Assembly (NCBI RefSeq): GCF_900182595.1
Contig: NZ_FXTN01000001.1
Span: 558,001-622,000, forward strand
DNA from: Pedobacter westerhofensis
GTDB lineage: Bacteria; Bacteroidota; Bacteroidia; Sphingobacteriales; Sphingobacteriaceae
DNA: 64,000 nt
Direction: 5' to 3'
Part shown: positions 1 to 8,264 of the stretch, one piece after another
How the letters are laid out: each line of letters begins with the position of its first letter
Numbering within the stretch: the first letter of the stretch is position 1
Notes under the pieces: generated by a model
The model's database searches: none
What the model was told of the DNA's origin: nothing
What the model saw: only the letters and a program-made list of their open reading frames with translations
Translations under genes and position numbers: made by a program

Positions 1-1
1 G

Positions 2-469
2 AACAATAAAAACCTGTCAGACAGATCAGACATTAACTTTAAAAAGCTGGTAGACGAGATCATCGATCTTTATTCCTATACAGACAGGGACACACAATTT
101 AACCTCAATATCAATCAGCCACATCCCTTTATGGGAGATGCTTTCAGACTGGAGGTGATCCTTGGGAACCTGATATCCAATGCGATCAAATATCAGAAAG
201 ATAATGCTGAACACAAGATTGTAGATATCGCGATAGATGTAAACCCATTTTCTGCAGAAATTTCTATTACTGACAACGGCCTTGGTATCCTCAATGAACA
301 TCTTGAAAAAATATTTACACAATTTTTTAAGACTAAAAACAACAAAGGAAGCGGATTGGGGTTATTTATTGTAAAAGAAGCCTTAAACAAGATGAACGGG
401 AAAATCTCAGTAAAATCTTCCCTGAATCAGGGCACTACGTTCAAAATTACAATTCCGAATGCAAATTAA
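2..469 (+). CDS. Sensor histidine kinase, C-terminal ATPase part (5' end outside window)
   Basis: The reading frame is already open at base 2, so the protein starts left of the window and only about 155 residues are visible. They form a GHKL (HATPase_c) ATP-binding domain: N box NLISNAIKYQ, G1 box DNGLGI, then G2 box GSGLGLFIVKEAL. This is the catalytic domain that phosphorylates the kinase's own histidine. The HisKA dimerisation helix and any sensor or PAS domains are missing from view. The stop overlaps the start of the next gene, a CheY-like regulator, by 11 bases, so the two are co-transcribed and probably functionally linked. The input signal cannot be told from this part. Confidence 0.9.
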   Translation, partial: NNKNLSDRSDINFKKLVDEIIDLYSYTDRDTQFNLNINQPHPFMGDAFRLEVILGNLISNAIKYQKDNAEHKIVDIAIDVNPFSAEISITDNGLGILNEHLEKIFTQFFKTKNNKGSGLGLFIVKEALNKMNGKISVKSSLNQGTTFKITIPNAN

Positions 470-884
470 CATAGAAAGACCAGTCAGGGTAATGCTAATC
501 GATGATAATATTATCGATCTTAAAATCAATTCCAAGATTATCCTGATCTCTAAACTATTTGATGATATCATCCAGTGCCAGTCTGGCGAAGAAGCACTGA
601 GCTACTTTACCATGCACGCCGGCGAACCGCATAAACTGCCCAACCTGATCCTGCTGGATATTCAGATGCCTGAAATGGATGGCTTTGAATTTCTTGATAA
701 CTACAAGCTCCTGCCTGCAGAATGGAAAGCGAACTGCCAGGTGGCAATGTTATCCTCGACCCTTGATTTTGGAGATATCCGCAAAGCAGAAGCTAATTCA
801 TATGTGATTAAGTTATTAAAGAAACCGCTTATTCCCGCAGAACTGGCGGCCATCTTTAATGCAAACTTTACGATTACAGAGTAA
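459..884 (+). CDS. CheY-like single-domain response regulator
   Basis: The 141-residue protein is one receiver domain with no output domain. Acidic residues D15/D16 lie in MLIDDN, the phospho-acceptor is D67 in LLDIQMPEMDG, and the conserved lysine is in LLKKPL near residue 121. Such proteins signal by protein contact or pass phosphate on in a relay. The start at 459 overlaps the kinase gene by 11 bases, which suggests translational coupling; an internal ATG at 492 would clip the first strand and is less likely. The kinase upstream is the natural partner. The 3' end overlaps the convergent aldolase gene by 11 bases. Confidence 0.9.
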   Translation: MQINIERPVRVMLIDDNIIDLKINSKIILISKLFDDIIQCQSGEEALSYFTMHAGEPHKLPNLILLDIQMPEMDGFEFLDNYKLLPAEWKANCQVAMLSSTLDFGDIRKAEANSYVIKLLKKPLIPAELAAIFNANFTITE

Positions 885-1899
885 TATCTGTATGGACAAA
901 CTCTCCTTTTCTGGCCAGGTGATTCGCTTTACCGAGTTCCAGGAATGATGCCTGTGCAGCCTTTACATTTTCATCTTTTCCTGCCCATATCTCCAGTGCC
1001 GGCTGATGTAATGCCCGCGAAAACGAGTAGGTTACCGGCCACGGCAGTTCTGTTTTATAATTGAGGTTGATCGCATTTAAATTACCGGAGGCCGACTCAG
1101 GGTCTTGTCCGCCGGAAAGGAATGCAATACCTGCTACTGAGGCCGGTACGGCGTTTAGCAGCGTAGTTACCGTTAATTCCGCAACTTTATTCGCCTCCGC
1201 TTTTTCCCTGTTATCCTTGCCCGGCAGTACCATATTTGGTTTAAGGACCAAGCCCCTTAATTCTACTTTCAGCAGATTAAGCTGGTAGAATAATTCGCGC
1301 AGGGCACTTGCAGTAACTTCGGCACAGCGCTCAATGCTGTGGTCACCATCCATGATCACTTCCGGCTCTACAATAGGCACAATACCGGCGTGCTGACAAG
1401 CCGCGGCATATCGTGCCAGCGCATGGGCATTGCTTACGATACAAGCTTCTGAAGGCAGTGAAGCATCAATTAAGATCACCGCTCTCCATTTTGCGAAACG
1501 CAGCCCCAAATTTTTATACTTAATTAAACGTTCGGCAAGATCATCCAAACCTTTGGTTACCTTTTCAGCAGGAAAGCCCGGCAGATCTTCTACACCCTCG
1601 TCCAGCTTGATTCCGGGGATCACTCCCGCCTGGTTAAGCGCATCGATAAAGTTAACACCCTCCAGCGTTTGCTGGTATACAGTTTCGTCAAATAAGATCG
1701 CACCATTGATATAATCCCCTATTCCGGGTGTAGTGATCAGAACTTCACGATAGGCCCTTCTGTAAGCTTCTGTCTGGGGTATACCGGCAGCTTCAAAGCG
1801 TTTGTTGAGTGTAGCTACGCTTTCGTCGATAGCCACTAATCCTTTATAGTCTGCAACCATGGCTTTGGCAGTCATGATCAGTTGATCTTTGTTTTCCAT
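874..1899 (-). CDS. Class I fructose-bisphosphate aldolase
   Basis: This glycolytic and gluconeogenic enzyme cleaves fructose 1,6-bisphosphate to glyceraldehyde 3-phosphate and dihydroxyacetone phosphate through a lysine Schiff base, without metal. The 341-residue length and motifs match the animal/plant-type class I family. Visible are K98 in GIKLDEG, K137 in FAKWRAV, E178/E180 in PIVEPEV, Schiff-base K220 in LKPNMV, phosphate-binding FLSGGQ, and SFSRALH near the C-terminus. The start MENKDQL fits the family length. It is cytosolic. It converges on the response regulator with an 11-base overlap and no separate terminator is visible, so its transcript must end inside the regulator gene. Confidence 0.96.
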   Translation of the reverse strand: MENKDQLIMTAKAMVADYKGLVAIDESVATLNKRFEAAGIPQTEAYRRAYREVLITTPGIGDYINGAILFDETVYQQTLEGVNFIDALNQAGVIPGIKLDEGVEDLPGFPAEKVTKGLDDLAERLIKYKNLGLRFAKWRAVILIDASLPSEACIVSNAHALARYAAACQHAGIVPIVEPEVIMDGDHSIERCAEVTASALRELFYQLNLLKVELRGLVLKPNMVLPGKDNREKAEANKVAELTVTTLLNAVPASVAGIAFLSGGQDPESASGNLNAINLNYKTELPWPVTYSFSRALHQPALEIWAGKDENVKAAQASFLELGKANHLARKGEFVHTDITL

Positions 1900-1993
1900 G
1901 TCAATTGATAATTATAAATGATAAACATCCCGTTAAAAAGAATTGTTCAGCAGGATGGTTATCTATACAATCAGATGACGTTCAGGAAATTCG

Positions 1994-2473
1994 TTAGGAT
2001 TTAACGAGCTGAAAGATTTTGCTTACATCTTTCTCATTACTGGAAGTGAATTTTAGTTTCTTATCAGCCCCGTATAAATACATTGCCGGATACTGCTTGG
2101 GATGAAAGGACATGATAAACACATGGTCCCTGTCCTGCAATACCTTCACATTCTTTTGTACGCTTAGCTGTTTTGCAAAGGTACCGGTAAAATAATCTAT
2201 AGAGCGGTATTCGTCCTGCGAAACCAGATAGATGTTCACATTTGCGAGCTCCTTGTAACGTTTATTGATTTCTGAAACAACTTTCTGGCAATGGCCGCAA
2301 GTAGCGTCGAAGAAAAACACCAGTGCTTTTTTGCCTGTCGGGATACTGTAGGTGGAAAACTGGGAGTTGTCACGGTTGTAAAAAATCGCAGTAGGGACTG
2401 TTGCACCAAGATCCTGTGCAGTGGCACCAAAAGAAAGAAGGACTACAGTTAAGCAGGTTAAAAAGAGTTTCAT
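1994..2473 (-). CDS. Secreted thioredoxin-fold protein with CGHC motif
   Basis: The 159-residue protein begins with a signal peptide ending around ATAQ (residue 20), so the mature part acts in the periplasm or on an envelope face. A redox motif C59-G-H-C62 follows the strand ALVFFFDAT, and a cis-proline is expected at P129 (KQYPAMYLY), giving a compact TlpA/DsbA-like thioredoxin fold. CGHC is the protein-disulfide-isomerase motif and is relatively oxidising. It probably makes or exchanges disulfides in exported proteins, but the substrate is unknown. The gene is flanked by same-strand genes at distances of about 100 bases, so it may be its own unit. Confidence 0.8.
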   Translation of the reverse strand: MKLFLTCLTVVLLSFGATAQDLGATVPTAIFYNRDNSQFSTYSIPTGKKALVFFFDATCGHCQKVVSEINKRYKELANVNIYLVSQDEYRSIDYFTGTFAKQLSVQKNVKVLQDRDHVFIMSFHPKQYPAMYLYGADKKLKFTSSNEKDVSKIFQLVKS

Positions 2474-2575
2474 AGAAAATTTTGATCAAATAATTTCTTC
2501 AAATATCGCTTTCGGAGGCGATTGTTATGTCAGCCAAGTTACAGTTTTGTGTAAAAAAAGGATGCCGCCCTTACC

Positions 2576-3271
2576 TTACAGCGTATTATAAAAGGTGATG
2601 AGCTGGGCAAACCCCTCGTCAGTCTTCAGATTAAGCTTGCTATCTTTAATATAGCTTTCGAGTTCAGCTTGCTTGTTGCCAAGTGCCAGCAGGATTGCTT
2701 TTTTATCCTTTTTTACTGCGCTGCCCTTTCCATCTGCATAAAGATAGTATTTCGTTATCTCTTCAAACGACTTTGTGGAAGTTGCAGAATTGTATTCTTT
2801 GCTTACCTGCACGATTTTGGAAGTTCTCTTTAACAATTGGGTTTTGCCCTCAGCCAGTACTTCAAAATAATACGAATTGGTAGTATTGGGTATGTTGGTA
2901 TAGCCCATTTTGAAATGGCGTTTCAGCACAGCACCTGAAACGGGGAAATCAATAGTGAACTCTTTCACCTGTTCTGCCAGCGCGATCAGGTCGTCTTCCC
3001 CGCCTTTAACATACATTTTATCCTTGACCAGATCATACCTGATGTTCAAATCACTGTATGACTTTCCGTTGGCTAAACTGAAAGTCCCTGTCAGCCATTC
3101 TGAACTTAAGTAAGGTGTTCCCTGTACGTCTACATATTCAGATTTCCCCATTACCTGCCCTTTACTGTCATAAGCTGTGTAATACGTTAATCCAGCCTGA
3201 GCAAAAACAGGGGCAGCTGAGAGCGTTAATAAACCGGATAAAAGAATAGTTATGGATTGTTTCATGATCAT
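2576..3271 (-). CDS. Secreted protein of unknown function
   Basis: I do not recognise a family. The 231-residue protein has a clear signal peptide, cleaved near APVFAQA (about residue 25), so it is exported. The mature part is rich in Tyr, Ser and Lys with alternating polar/hydrophobic strands, suggesting a beta-rich fold, and has a lysine-rich stretch near residue 190 (VKKDKKA). No catalytic motif or lipobox is visible. The start could be Met1 or Met3 (MKQS). It lies downstream of the terminator that closes the SusC/SusD unit, so it has its own promoter. Similar small secreted proteins are common in Sphingobacteriaceae. Confidence 0.7.
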   Translation of the reverse strand: MIMKQSITILLSGLLTLSAAPVFAQAGLTYYTAYDSKGQVMGKSEYVDVQGTPYLSSEWLTGTFSLANGKSYSDLNIRYDLVKDKMYVKGGEDDLIALAEQVKEFTIDFPVSGAVLKRHFKMGYTNIPNTTNSYYFEVLAEGKTQLLKRTSKIVQVSKEYNSATSTKSFEEITKYYLYADGKGSAVKKDKKAILLALGNKQAELESYIKDSKLNLKTDEGFAQLITFYNTL

Positions 3272-3320
3272 GATTAGGTTTTTGAAAATACTGAAAATTA
3301 TAGCGTTGTCAAATAAAGAA

Positions 3321-3360
3321 TAAACAATAAAGGCCTCCTGTTGGAAGCCTTTATTGTTTA
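3321..3360 (-). terminator. Rho-independent terminator of the SusC/SusD operon
   Basis: A near-perfect inverted repeat, with outer 14-bp arms at 3321-3334 and 3347-3360 and a core continuing to 3338/3343, surrounds a 4-base loop. The single inner mismatch becomes a G-U pair in the minus-strand RNA. It lies 12 bases past the susD stop and reads into a U-rich tail on the minus strand. Confidence 0.85.
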
Positions 3361-3372
3361 TTAAATTAAGAA

Positions 3373-4737
3373 TTAGTAACCAGGGTTCTGTACCACTGTA
3401 CCACCTGAGTTGATCACCTCAGATTGCGGTATAGGGAACAGGTTACGGAATGTTTGTGTAAGGCCTGTTTGATTATAACGGCGAAGATCGAAGAAACGCT
3501 GACCCTCATGAGCAAGCTCCAGTCTGCGTTCTTTTCTGATGGCCGCCAATAAATCAGCCTGTGTAGCAGCTGCAGATGCAACCAGTCCGGCACGTAAACG
3601 AATAACGTTTAAATCAGCTAAAGCTCCGGTCAAATTGCCCAGCATTGCTCTTGATTCAGCACGTGTTAAGTATACTTCAGACAAACGCATCATCATTACA
3701 TCATCAACGCCAGGGTTAACTTGTGAATATTTAAGTTGTTTTGACGCAGGAGTAGTACTGAAATTTACATTTTTCCTTAAATCACCTGTTTCAAATGCGT
3801 CACGCATGTTGGTGGATGATGAAATCTCATTCCTGCCGCCTAATGAAGTTGGGTAATAGTAGAAAGCGATATTATTGGCATCTGTTGCACCAAATTGAAG
3901 CTCCCAGATTGATTCTGAAGAGTTTTTGCTAGTGTAGATAGTTCCATACGAACCGCCGGAAACAAGCGTATAAGATAATGCATTGCTGGTATTTACACTG
4001 GTAATCACTTGAGTGGTCAATGTTTCTGCATCAGCCCATGCCTGCCTGTACAACTGCACTCTTGCCTTTAAAGCGATAGCAACATTTTTGTTTACTCTGC
4101 CGGCAGAAATTGTAAGTGGTAATTTAACAATTGCATCATCAAGATCTTTCAGGATCTGAGTGTACACATCTGCTTCTGAAGATCTTGCAACTTTTTCATT
4201 AGCATCAGCGGTATTTAATGTTGGTTTTAACCTTAAGGGAACGCCCAAACCACCGGTTTGATTGTAACCTGTAGGGCTTCCGCCAAACATTCTGATCAGG
4301 TCAAAATAGGCCAGTGCCCTTATAGTCTCACATTCACCTATAGCGCGGTCTTTCAGAAAAGCAGCATCGGTAATACCGGGTGCAGCTGCAATGATGTTGT
4401 TTGCCCTGTTAATGGTACCATTAATATGGTTCCAGATGCTGGCAATATCTGTGTTATCTGCCAGAACACTTTTGTTAAATACCTGAGACCAGGTTGGGAA
4501 TGTACCAGTCCATGTCAGGTTGTCGGCATATAAATCAGGGAAAATCAGGAAGTTCACGGTCATGTACCCTGTCTGCTGTAATCCGTCATACACACCACTG
4601 ATACCAGCTTCAATACCTTGTCTGGTTGTGTAACCTGTTGATGCGTCAAGCGACGTTTGAGGTTGCTGATCCAGTGTCTTTTTGCAGGAAGTACCTAATA
4701 GCAATGCCGGCAAGAATATATATAGTAATTTTTTCAT
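3373..4737 (-). CDS. SusD/RagB-like outer-membrane nutrient-binding lipoprotein
   Basis: This surface lipoprotein partners a SusC-type receptor and acts as a lid that captures ligand. The signal peptide ends in lipobox LLGTSC with the lipidated cysteine at residue 18. The 454 residues contain the TPR-rich SusD helices (for example ALAYFDLIRMFGG and RRLELAHEGQRFFDLRRY) and the typical C-terminus LFPIPQSEV...NPGY. It starts 10 bases after the SusC gene, so the two form one operon ended by the hairpin at 3321-3360. No glycoside hydrolase, peptidase or regulator is adjacent, so the substrate cannot be guessed. Confidence 0.95.
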   Translation of the reverse strand: MKKLLYIFLPALLLGTSCKKTLDQQPQTSLDASTGYTTRQGIEAGISGVYDGLQQTGYMTVNFLIFPDLYADNLTWTGTFPTWSQVFNKSVLADNTDIASIWNHINGTINRANNIIAAAPGITDAAFLKDRAIGECETIRALAYFDLIRMFGGSPTGYNQTGGLGVPLRLKPTLNTADANEKVARSSEADVYTQILKDLDDAIVKLPLTISAGRVNKNVAIALKARVQLYRQAWADAETLTTQVITSVNTSNALSYTLVSGGSYGTIYTSKNSSESIWELQFGATDANNIAFYYYPTSLGGRNEISSSTNMRDAFETGDLRKNVNFSTTPASKQLKYSQVNPGVDDVMMMRLSEVYLTRAESRAMLGNLTGALADLNVIRLRAGLVASAAATQADLLAAIRKERRLELAHEGQRFFDLRRYNQTGLTQTFRNLFPIPQSEVINSGGTVVQNPGY

Positions 4738-4747
4738 TTATCTAGAA

Positions 4748-7700
4748 TTAAAATCCAACGTTTACACCAAATGTGAAAGTCTTAGCTTGTGGAGCTGTTA
4801 AGAAATCTGTACCTGCAGATGCCGGGGTACTGTTAAAAGTACTTACCTCAGGGTCGAAACCTTTGTAGTCTGTAATCGTAACCAGGTTTTGCGCAGCTGC
4901 AAAGATTCTTAATTTTCTTACATGCAGTTTAGCAGCAAGATCAGATGGCAGGCTGAAACCAAGGCTCAGGTTTTTCATACGGGCATATGAACCATTTTCA
5001 ATAAACCTGTCAGAAACACGGTTGTTTGAGTTAGGGTCTCCCAGTACTGCTCTTGGCATTGAGGTATTCGTATTTGTAGGCGTCCAGCGATCTAATGTAG
5101 TAGCAAACTGACCATAAATAGTGTTCATACCTTCAGCAAATGACCTTGTATAGTTTAAGATCTCATTGCCGTAGCTAAACTGCCATAACATAGACAAATC
5201 AAAACTTTTGTATTTGAAGTTGTTGTTAAAACCACCTGTAAATGATGGCTGAGCAGATCCTAAGATTTTTTGATCGGCAGATGTAATCACGCCGTCACCG
5301 TTAACATCTTCAAATTTGATATCACCTGGAGCAGTTGCAGCTAACTGGTAAAGAGCCGTAGAACTACCGGTTTTTGTTTTGGCAGCAGCATTTAACTGAT
5401 CAATCTCAGCCTGGTTCTGGAATAAACCCAATACTTTATATCCGCGGAAGGATCCGATAGACTGTCCAACTTCTAACCAGCTGCCAAATCCTGCAGCAAC
5501 GGGAGTGTTGTTATTAGCCAGAGACAAGATTTTGTTCTTGTTGAATGAGATATTAAAATTGGTTGTCCAGCTAAAATTTCTGCCTTTCAGGTTGACAGTT
5601 TGTAAATCAATTTCCAAACCTTTATTTTCCAGAGAGCCAACATTAGTGGTATAGGTGGTAAAACCTGTTGAACCAGCCAGCGGTAAAGAAGCGAGAAGGT
5701 TATTGGTTTTTCTGTAATATGCATCTACGCTTAAAGTAATCCTGTCATTTAAGAAACCAAAATCAAGGGCAACATCTGTTGAGCTGGTTTTTTCCCAGGT
5801 CAGATTAGGATCTCCTAACTGAGACGGATAAAGCCCGGCTACGCCTGAGTAAGCGATACTTTGAGCCGCAGTTGAGTTATAAGCTCCGATTAATGTTCTT
5901 GAAGCAAAATCATTCACGAAGTTATTTCCTGTTTGTCCCCAGCTACCACGTACTTTTAAAGTAGACAACCAGTTCATGCTTTTCATGAAAGATTCATCAC
6001 TGATGATCCAGGCACCTGAAACAGCCGGGAAATAACCGTAACGGTGTCCGTCGGCAAATCTTGATGAAGCATCACTACGTAAAGTTGCAGAAAAGATATA
6101 ACGCTTTTTATAATCATAGTTTGCCCTGCCAAAGAAACTCACTAATGTTGAGCTCGACCCAGCTGAAGAGGCATCAGTTTTTACAGCAGCGGCAGACAAT
6201 CTCTCGATATCATTACCCGGGAAATTTGTACCTGAAGCATATAACGTTTCGTTATTATCTTTTTGCCATGATTGTCCGGCAAGGAAATTTATTGAATGGT
6301 CACCAAAACTTTTGTTAAATGTTAAGGTGTTCTCATTTAAAAGGTTAAGATCTGAATAATACGCTTCAATAGCAGAACCGTTTGTTGGAGCTGCCGCAGC
6401 ATTTAATGTTGAAGGAAGGAACCTGCGCTCATGAAAGATCTGATAATCAGCAGCGAAATTTGTTCTGAACGTTAATGAAGGCAATAATTTATACTCACCA
6501 TACATGTTGGATAACAAACGGCTGGCAGTAGTAATATTTACTGGCTCAGTATAAGCTGCAATAGGGTTTTCAACAGAACTGTATACGTCGCGTCCGTAAG
6601 TACCGTCCGCATTGTACGCGTTGATAGCCGGGCTCAGTAAAATAGCTGAACTCAATACACCATAGATGTTATTGTCATTATTGATACGTGTAGAAACACT
6701 GCGGTTAAAACTGGTGCTTGTACCTACTTTAAACTTATCACTAATGGTATGATCAAGGTTTAAGCGCATATTGAAACGGTTATAGCTAGATCCTTTTAGT
6801 ATACCGTCCTGATCAAAAAATCCGGAGGTGATATTAAATCTGGTTTTTTCATTACCGCCGTTGATCGACATGTTGTAATTGCTGATCGGTGCACTGCGGA
6901 ATACCTGGTCCTGCCAATTGGTAGTAGGATAAGTACTTGGATCAGCAGCTAACAGCGGTCGGCTCAGTCCTCTGGTGATTAAATCGGGTAAACTATTGTA
7001 GGTTACAGCACCGATTGTAAGCGTGGGATAACGGTTCAAGACACCATCCTGATATAACTGAACATATTGAGGGCCGGTTAATGCATCAATTGTTTTTGTT
7101 GTTTGCTGAAAACCGGTAGAGTAATCCAGGTCGATATTGGTTCTTCCTGTTTTACCTCTTTTGGTAGTTACAATTACAACTCCGTTTGAAGCACGTGAAC
7201 CATAGATTGCAGCCGCAGCAGCATCTTTCAGTACATCGATTGACTCAATATCGTTTGGATTGATGTCATTCAGTGCATTTGTTTGTCCGTTACCGAAACC
7301 GATCTGTGAGTTACTTCCGGTTTGGATTGGCGTTCCGTCAACAACATATAAAGGCTGTGAACCTGCGTTGATTGTGGATACACCACGAACCCTTACCGTA
7401 ACTGCACCACCAGGAGTACCGGATGCCGAAGTTACCTGAACACCAGCTACAAGACCTTGTAATGATTGATCTAAACCAGTTACCGGACGATCTGCAATGT
7501 CAGCAGCTTTAAGCCCTGAAGTTGCTCCGGTCGATGTTCTTTTAGAAGTACTGCCGTAACCAATTACAACAACATCATTCAGTGTTTTCTGGTCAGAAAC
7601 CAATTTGATGTTATATGTGCTTGCATTACCAACAGTAAGCGTTTGTGGCAGATACCCAATAAATGAAAACACAATTGTGTTGCTTCCAGCCGGTACATTT

Positions 7701-7888
7701 AAGGTATAAGATCCATCAGCATCTGTCTGAACGCCGGTTTTTGCGCCTGAAACTTTAATAGATACGCCAGGAAGTGGCAGGCCGTCATCAGAAGAGGTTA
7801 CCCTGCCCCCGATTTTTTTGTTTTGTGCATAAACACTATTTAGTGCAAACGCGCATACAGCAAGAAAAATTAGTAAAATTTTCTTCAT
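4748..7888 (-). CDS. SusC/RagA-family TonB-linked outer-membrane receptor
   Basis: The 1046-residue protein is a TonB-dependent channel for large nutrients, working as a complex with the SusD protein encoded next. Order: signal peptide to about residue 21 (SVYAQ), carboxypeptidase-regulatory-like beta-sandwich about residues 25-100 (GGRVTSSDDGLPLPGVSIKV), TonB-box-like VVVIGYG, plug domain with the family signature VRVRGVSTINAGSQPLYVVDG, then the 22-strand barrel ending in a terminal aromatic residue (GVNVGF). There is no N-terminal STN domain, so unlike the receptor at 38873 it has no visible anti-sigma signalling arm. A 376-base leader region lies upstream. Confidence 0.96.
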   Translation of the reverse strand: MKKILLIFLAVCAFALNSVYAQNKKIGGRVTSSDDGLPLPGVSIKVSGAKTGVQTDADGSYTLNVPAGSNTIVFSFIGYLPQTLTVGNASTYNIKLVSDQKTLNDVVVIGYGSTSKRTSTGATSGLKAADIADRPVTGLDQSLQGLVAGVQVTSASGTPGGAVTVRVRGVSTINAGSQPLYVVDGTPIQTGSNSQIGFGNGQTNALNDINPNDIESIDVLKDAAAAAIYGSRASNGVVIVTTKRGKTGRTNIDLDYSTGFQQTTKTIDALTGPQYVQLYQDGVLNRYPTLTIGAVTYNSLPDLITRGLSRPLLAADPSTYPTTNWQDQVFRSAPISNYNMSINGGNEKTRFNITSGFFDQDGILKGSSYNRFNMRLNLDHTISDKFKVGTSTSFNRSVSTRINNDNNIYGVLSSAILLSPAINAYNADGTYGRDVYSSVENPIAAYTEPVNITTASRLLSNMYGEYKLLPSLTFRTNFAADYQIFHERRFLPSTLNAAAAPTNGSAIEAYYSDLNLLNENTLTFNKSFGDHSINFLAGQSWQKDNNETLYASGTNFPGNDIERLSAAAVKTDASSAGSSSTLVSFFGRANYDYKKRYIFSATLRSDASSRFADGHRYGYFPAVSGAWIISDESFMKSMNWLSTLKVRGSWGQTGNNFVNDFASRTLIGAYNSTAAQSIAYSGVAGLYPSQLGDPNLTWEKTSSTDVALDFGFLNDRITLSVDAYYRKTNNLLASLPLAGSTGFTTYTTNVGSLENKGLEIDLQTVNLKGRNFSWTTNFNISFNKNKILSLANNNTPVAAGFGSWLEVGQSIGSFRGYKVLGLFQNQAEIDQLNAAAKTKTGSSTALYQLAATAPGDIKFEDVNGDGVITSADQKILGSAQPSFTGGFNNNFKYKSFDLSMLWQFSYGNEILNYTRSFAEGMNTIYGQFATTLDRWTPTNTNTSMPRAVLGDPNSNNRVSDRFIENGSYARMKNLSLGFSLPSDLAAKLHVRKLRIFAAAQNLVTITDYKGFDPEVSTFNSTPASAGTDFLTAPQAKTFTFGVNVGF

Positions 7889-8264
7889 TCGTGAATGATT
7901 TAAGGTGAGTTAATAATTAAAAGTGGCGAAATATATATCAGATATTTTACAAACAAATCATTTATTTGAATTTTGACCTCAAATTTTTGATTACATTAAT
8001 ATAAAAAACTAATAATCAATAATAAACACACACAATTAAACGTTATCGGACATCAGACAGTCTTTTTGTCTGCTATATGGCCATTAAAAAAAATTATATT
8101 CTAAAAAGGAGTCCTATACTTTTTTTTTGGCCCATTATCTACTTTACAGGTAGAGCAGATCAGCCTGTACAAAGTAGCTATTTCCGGGAAAAGTGTCAAA
8201 AACTTTATATGAACTGAAAACAAATGAGACAAATGACACAGGACAATGAACTGATCCTCAACAT
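7889..8264. other. Non-coding leader of the SusC/SusD operon
   Basis: This AT-rich, gene-free stretch lies upstream of the SusC gene on the minus strand. It holds a small hairpin (CAGACA 8054-8059 with TGTCTG 8067-8072) and an imperfect dyad in which CTACTTTACAGG (8139-8150) pairs with a bulged partner at 8164-8177. On the minus strand the latter contains TACTTTG, close to the Bacteroidota -7 element but one base short of the usual spacing. I see no ORF or tRNA. The promoter is probably here, giving a long 5' UTR. Confidence 0.4.
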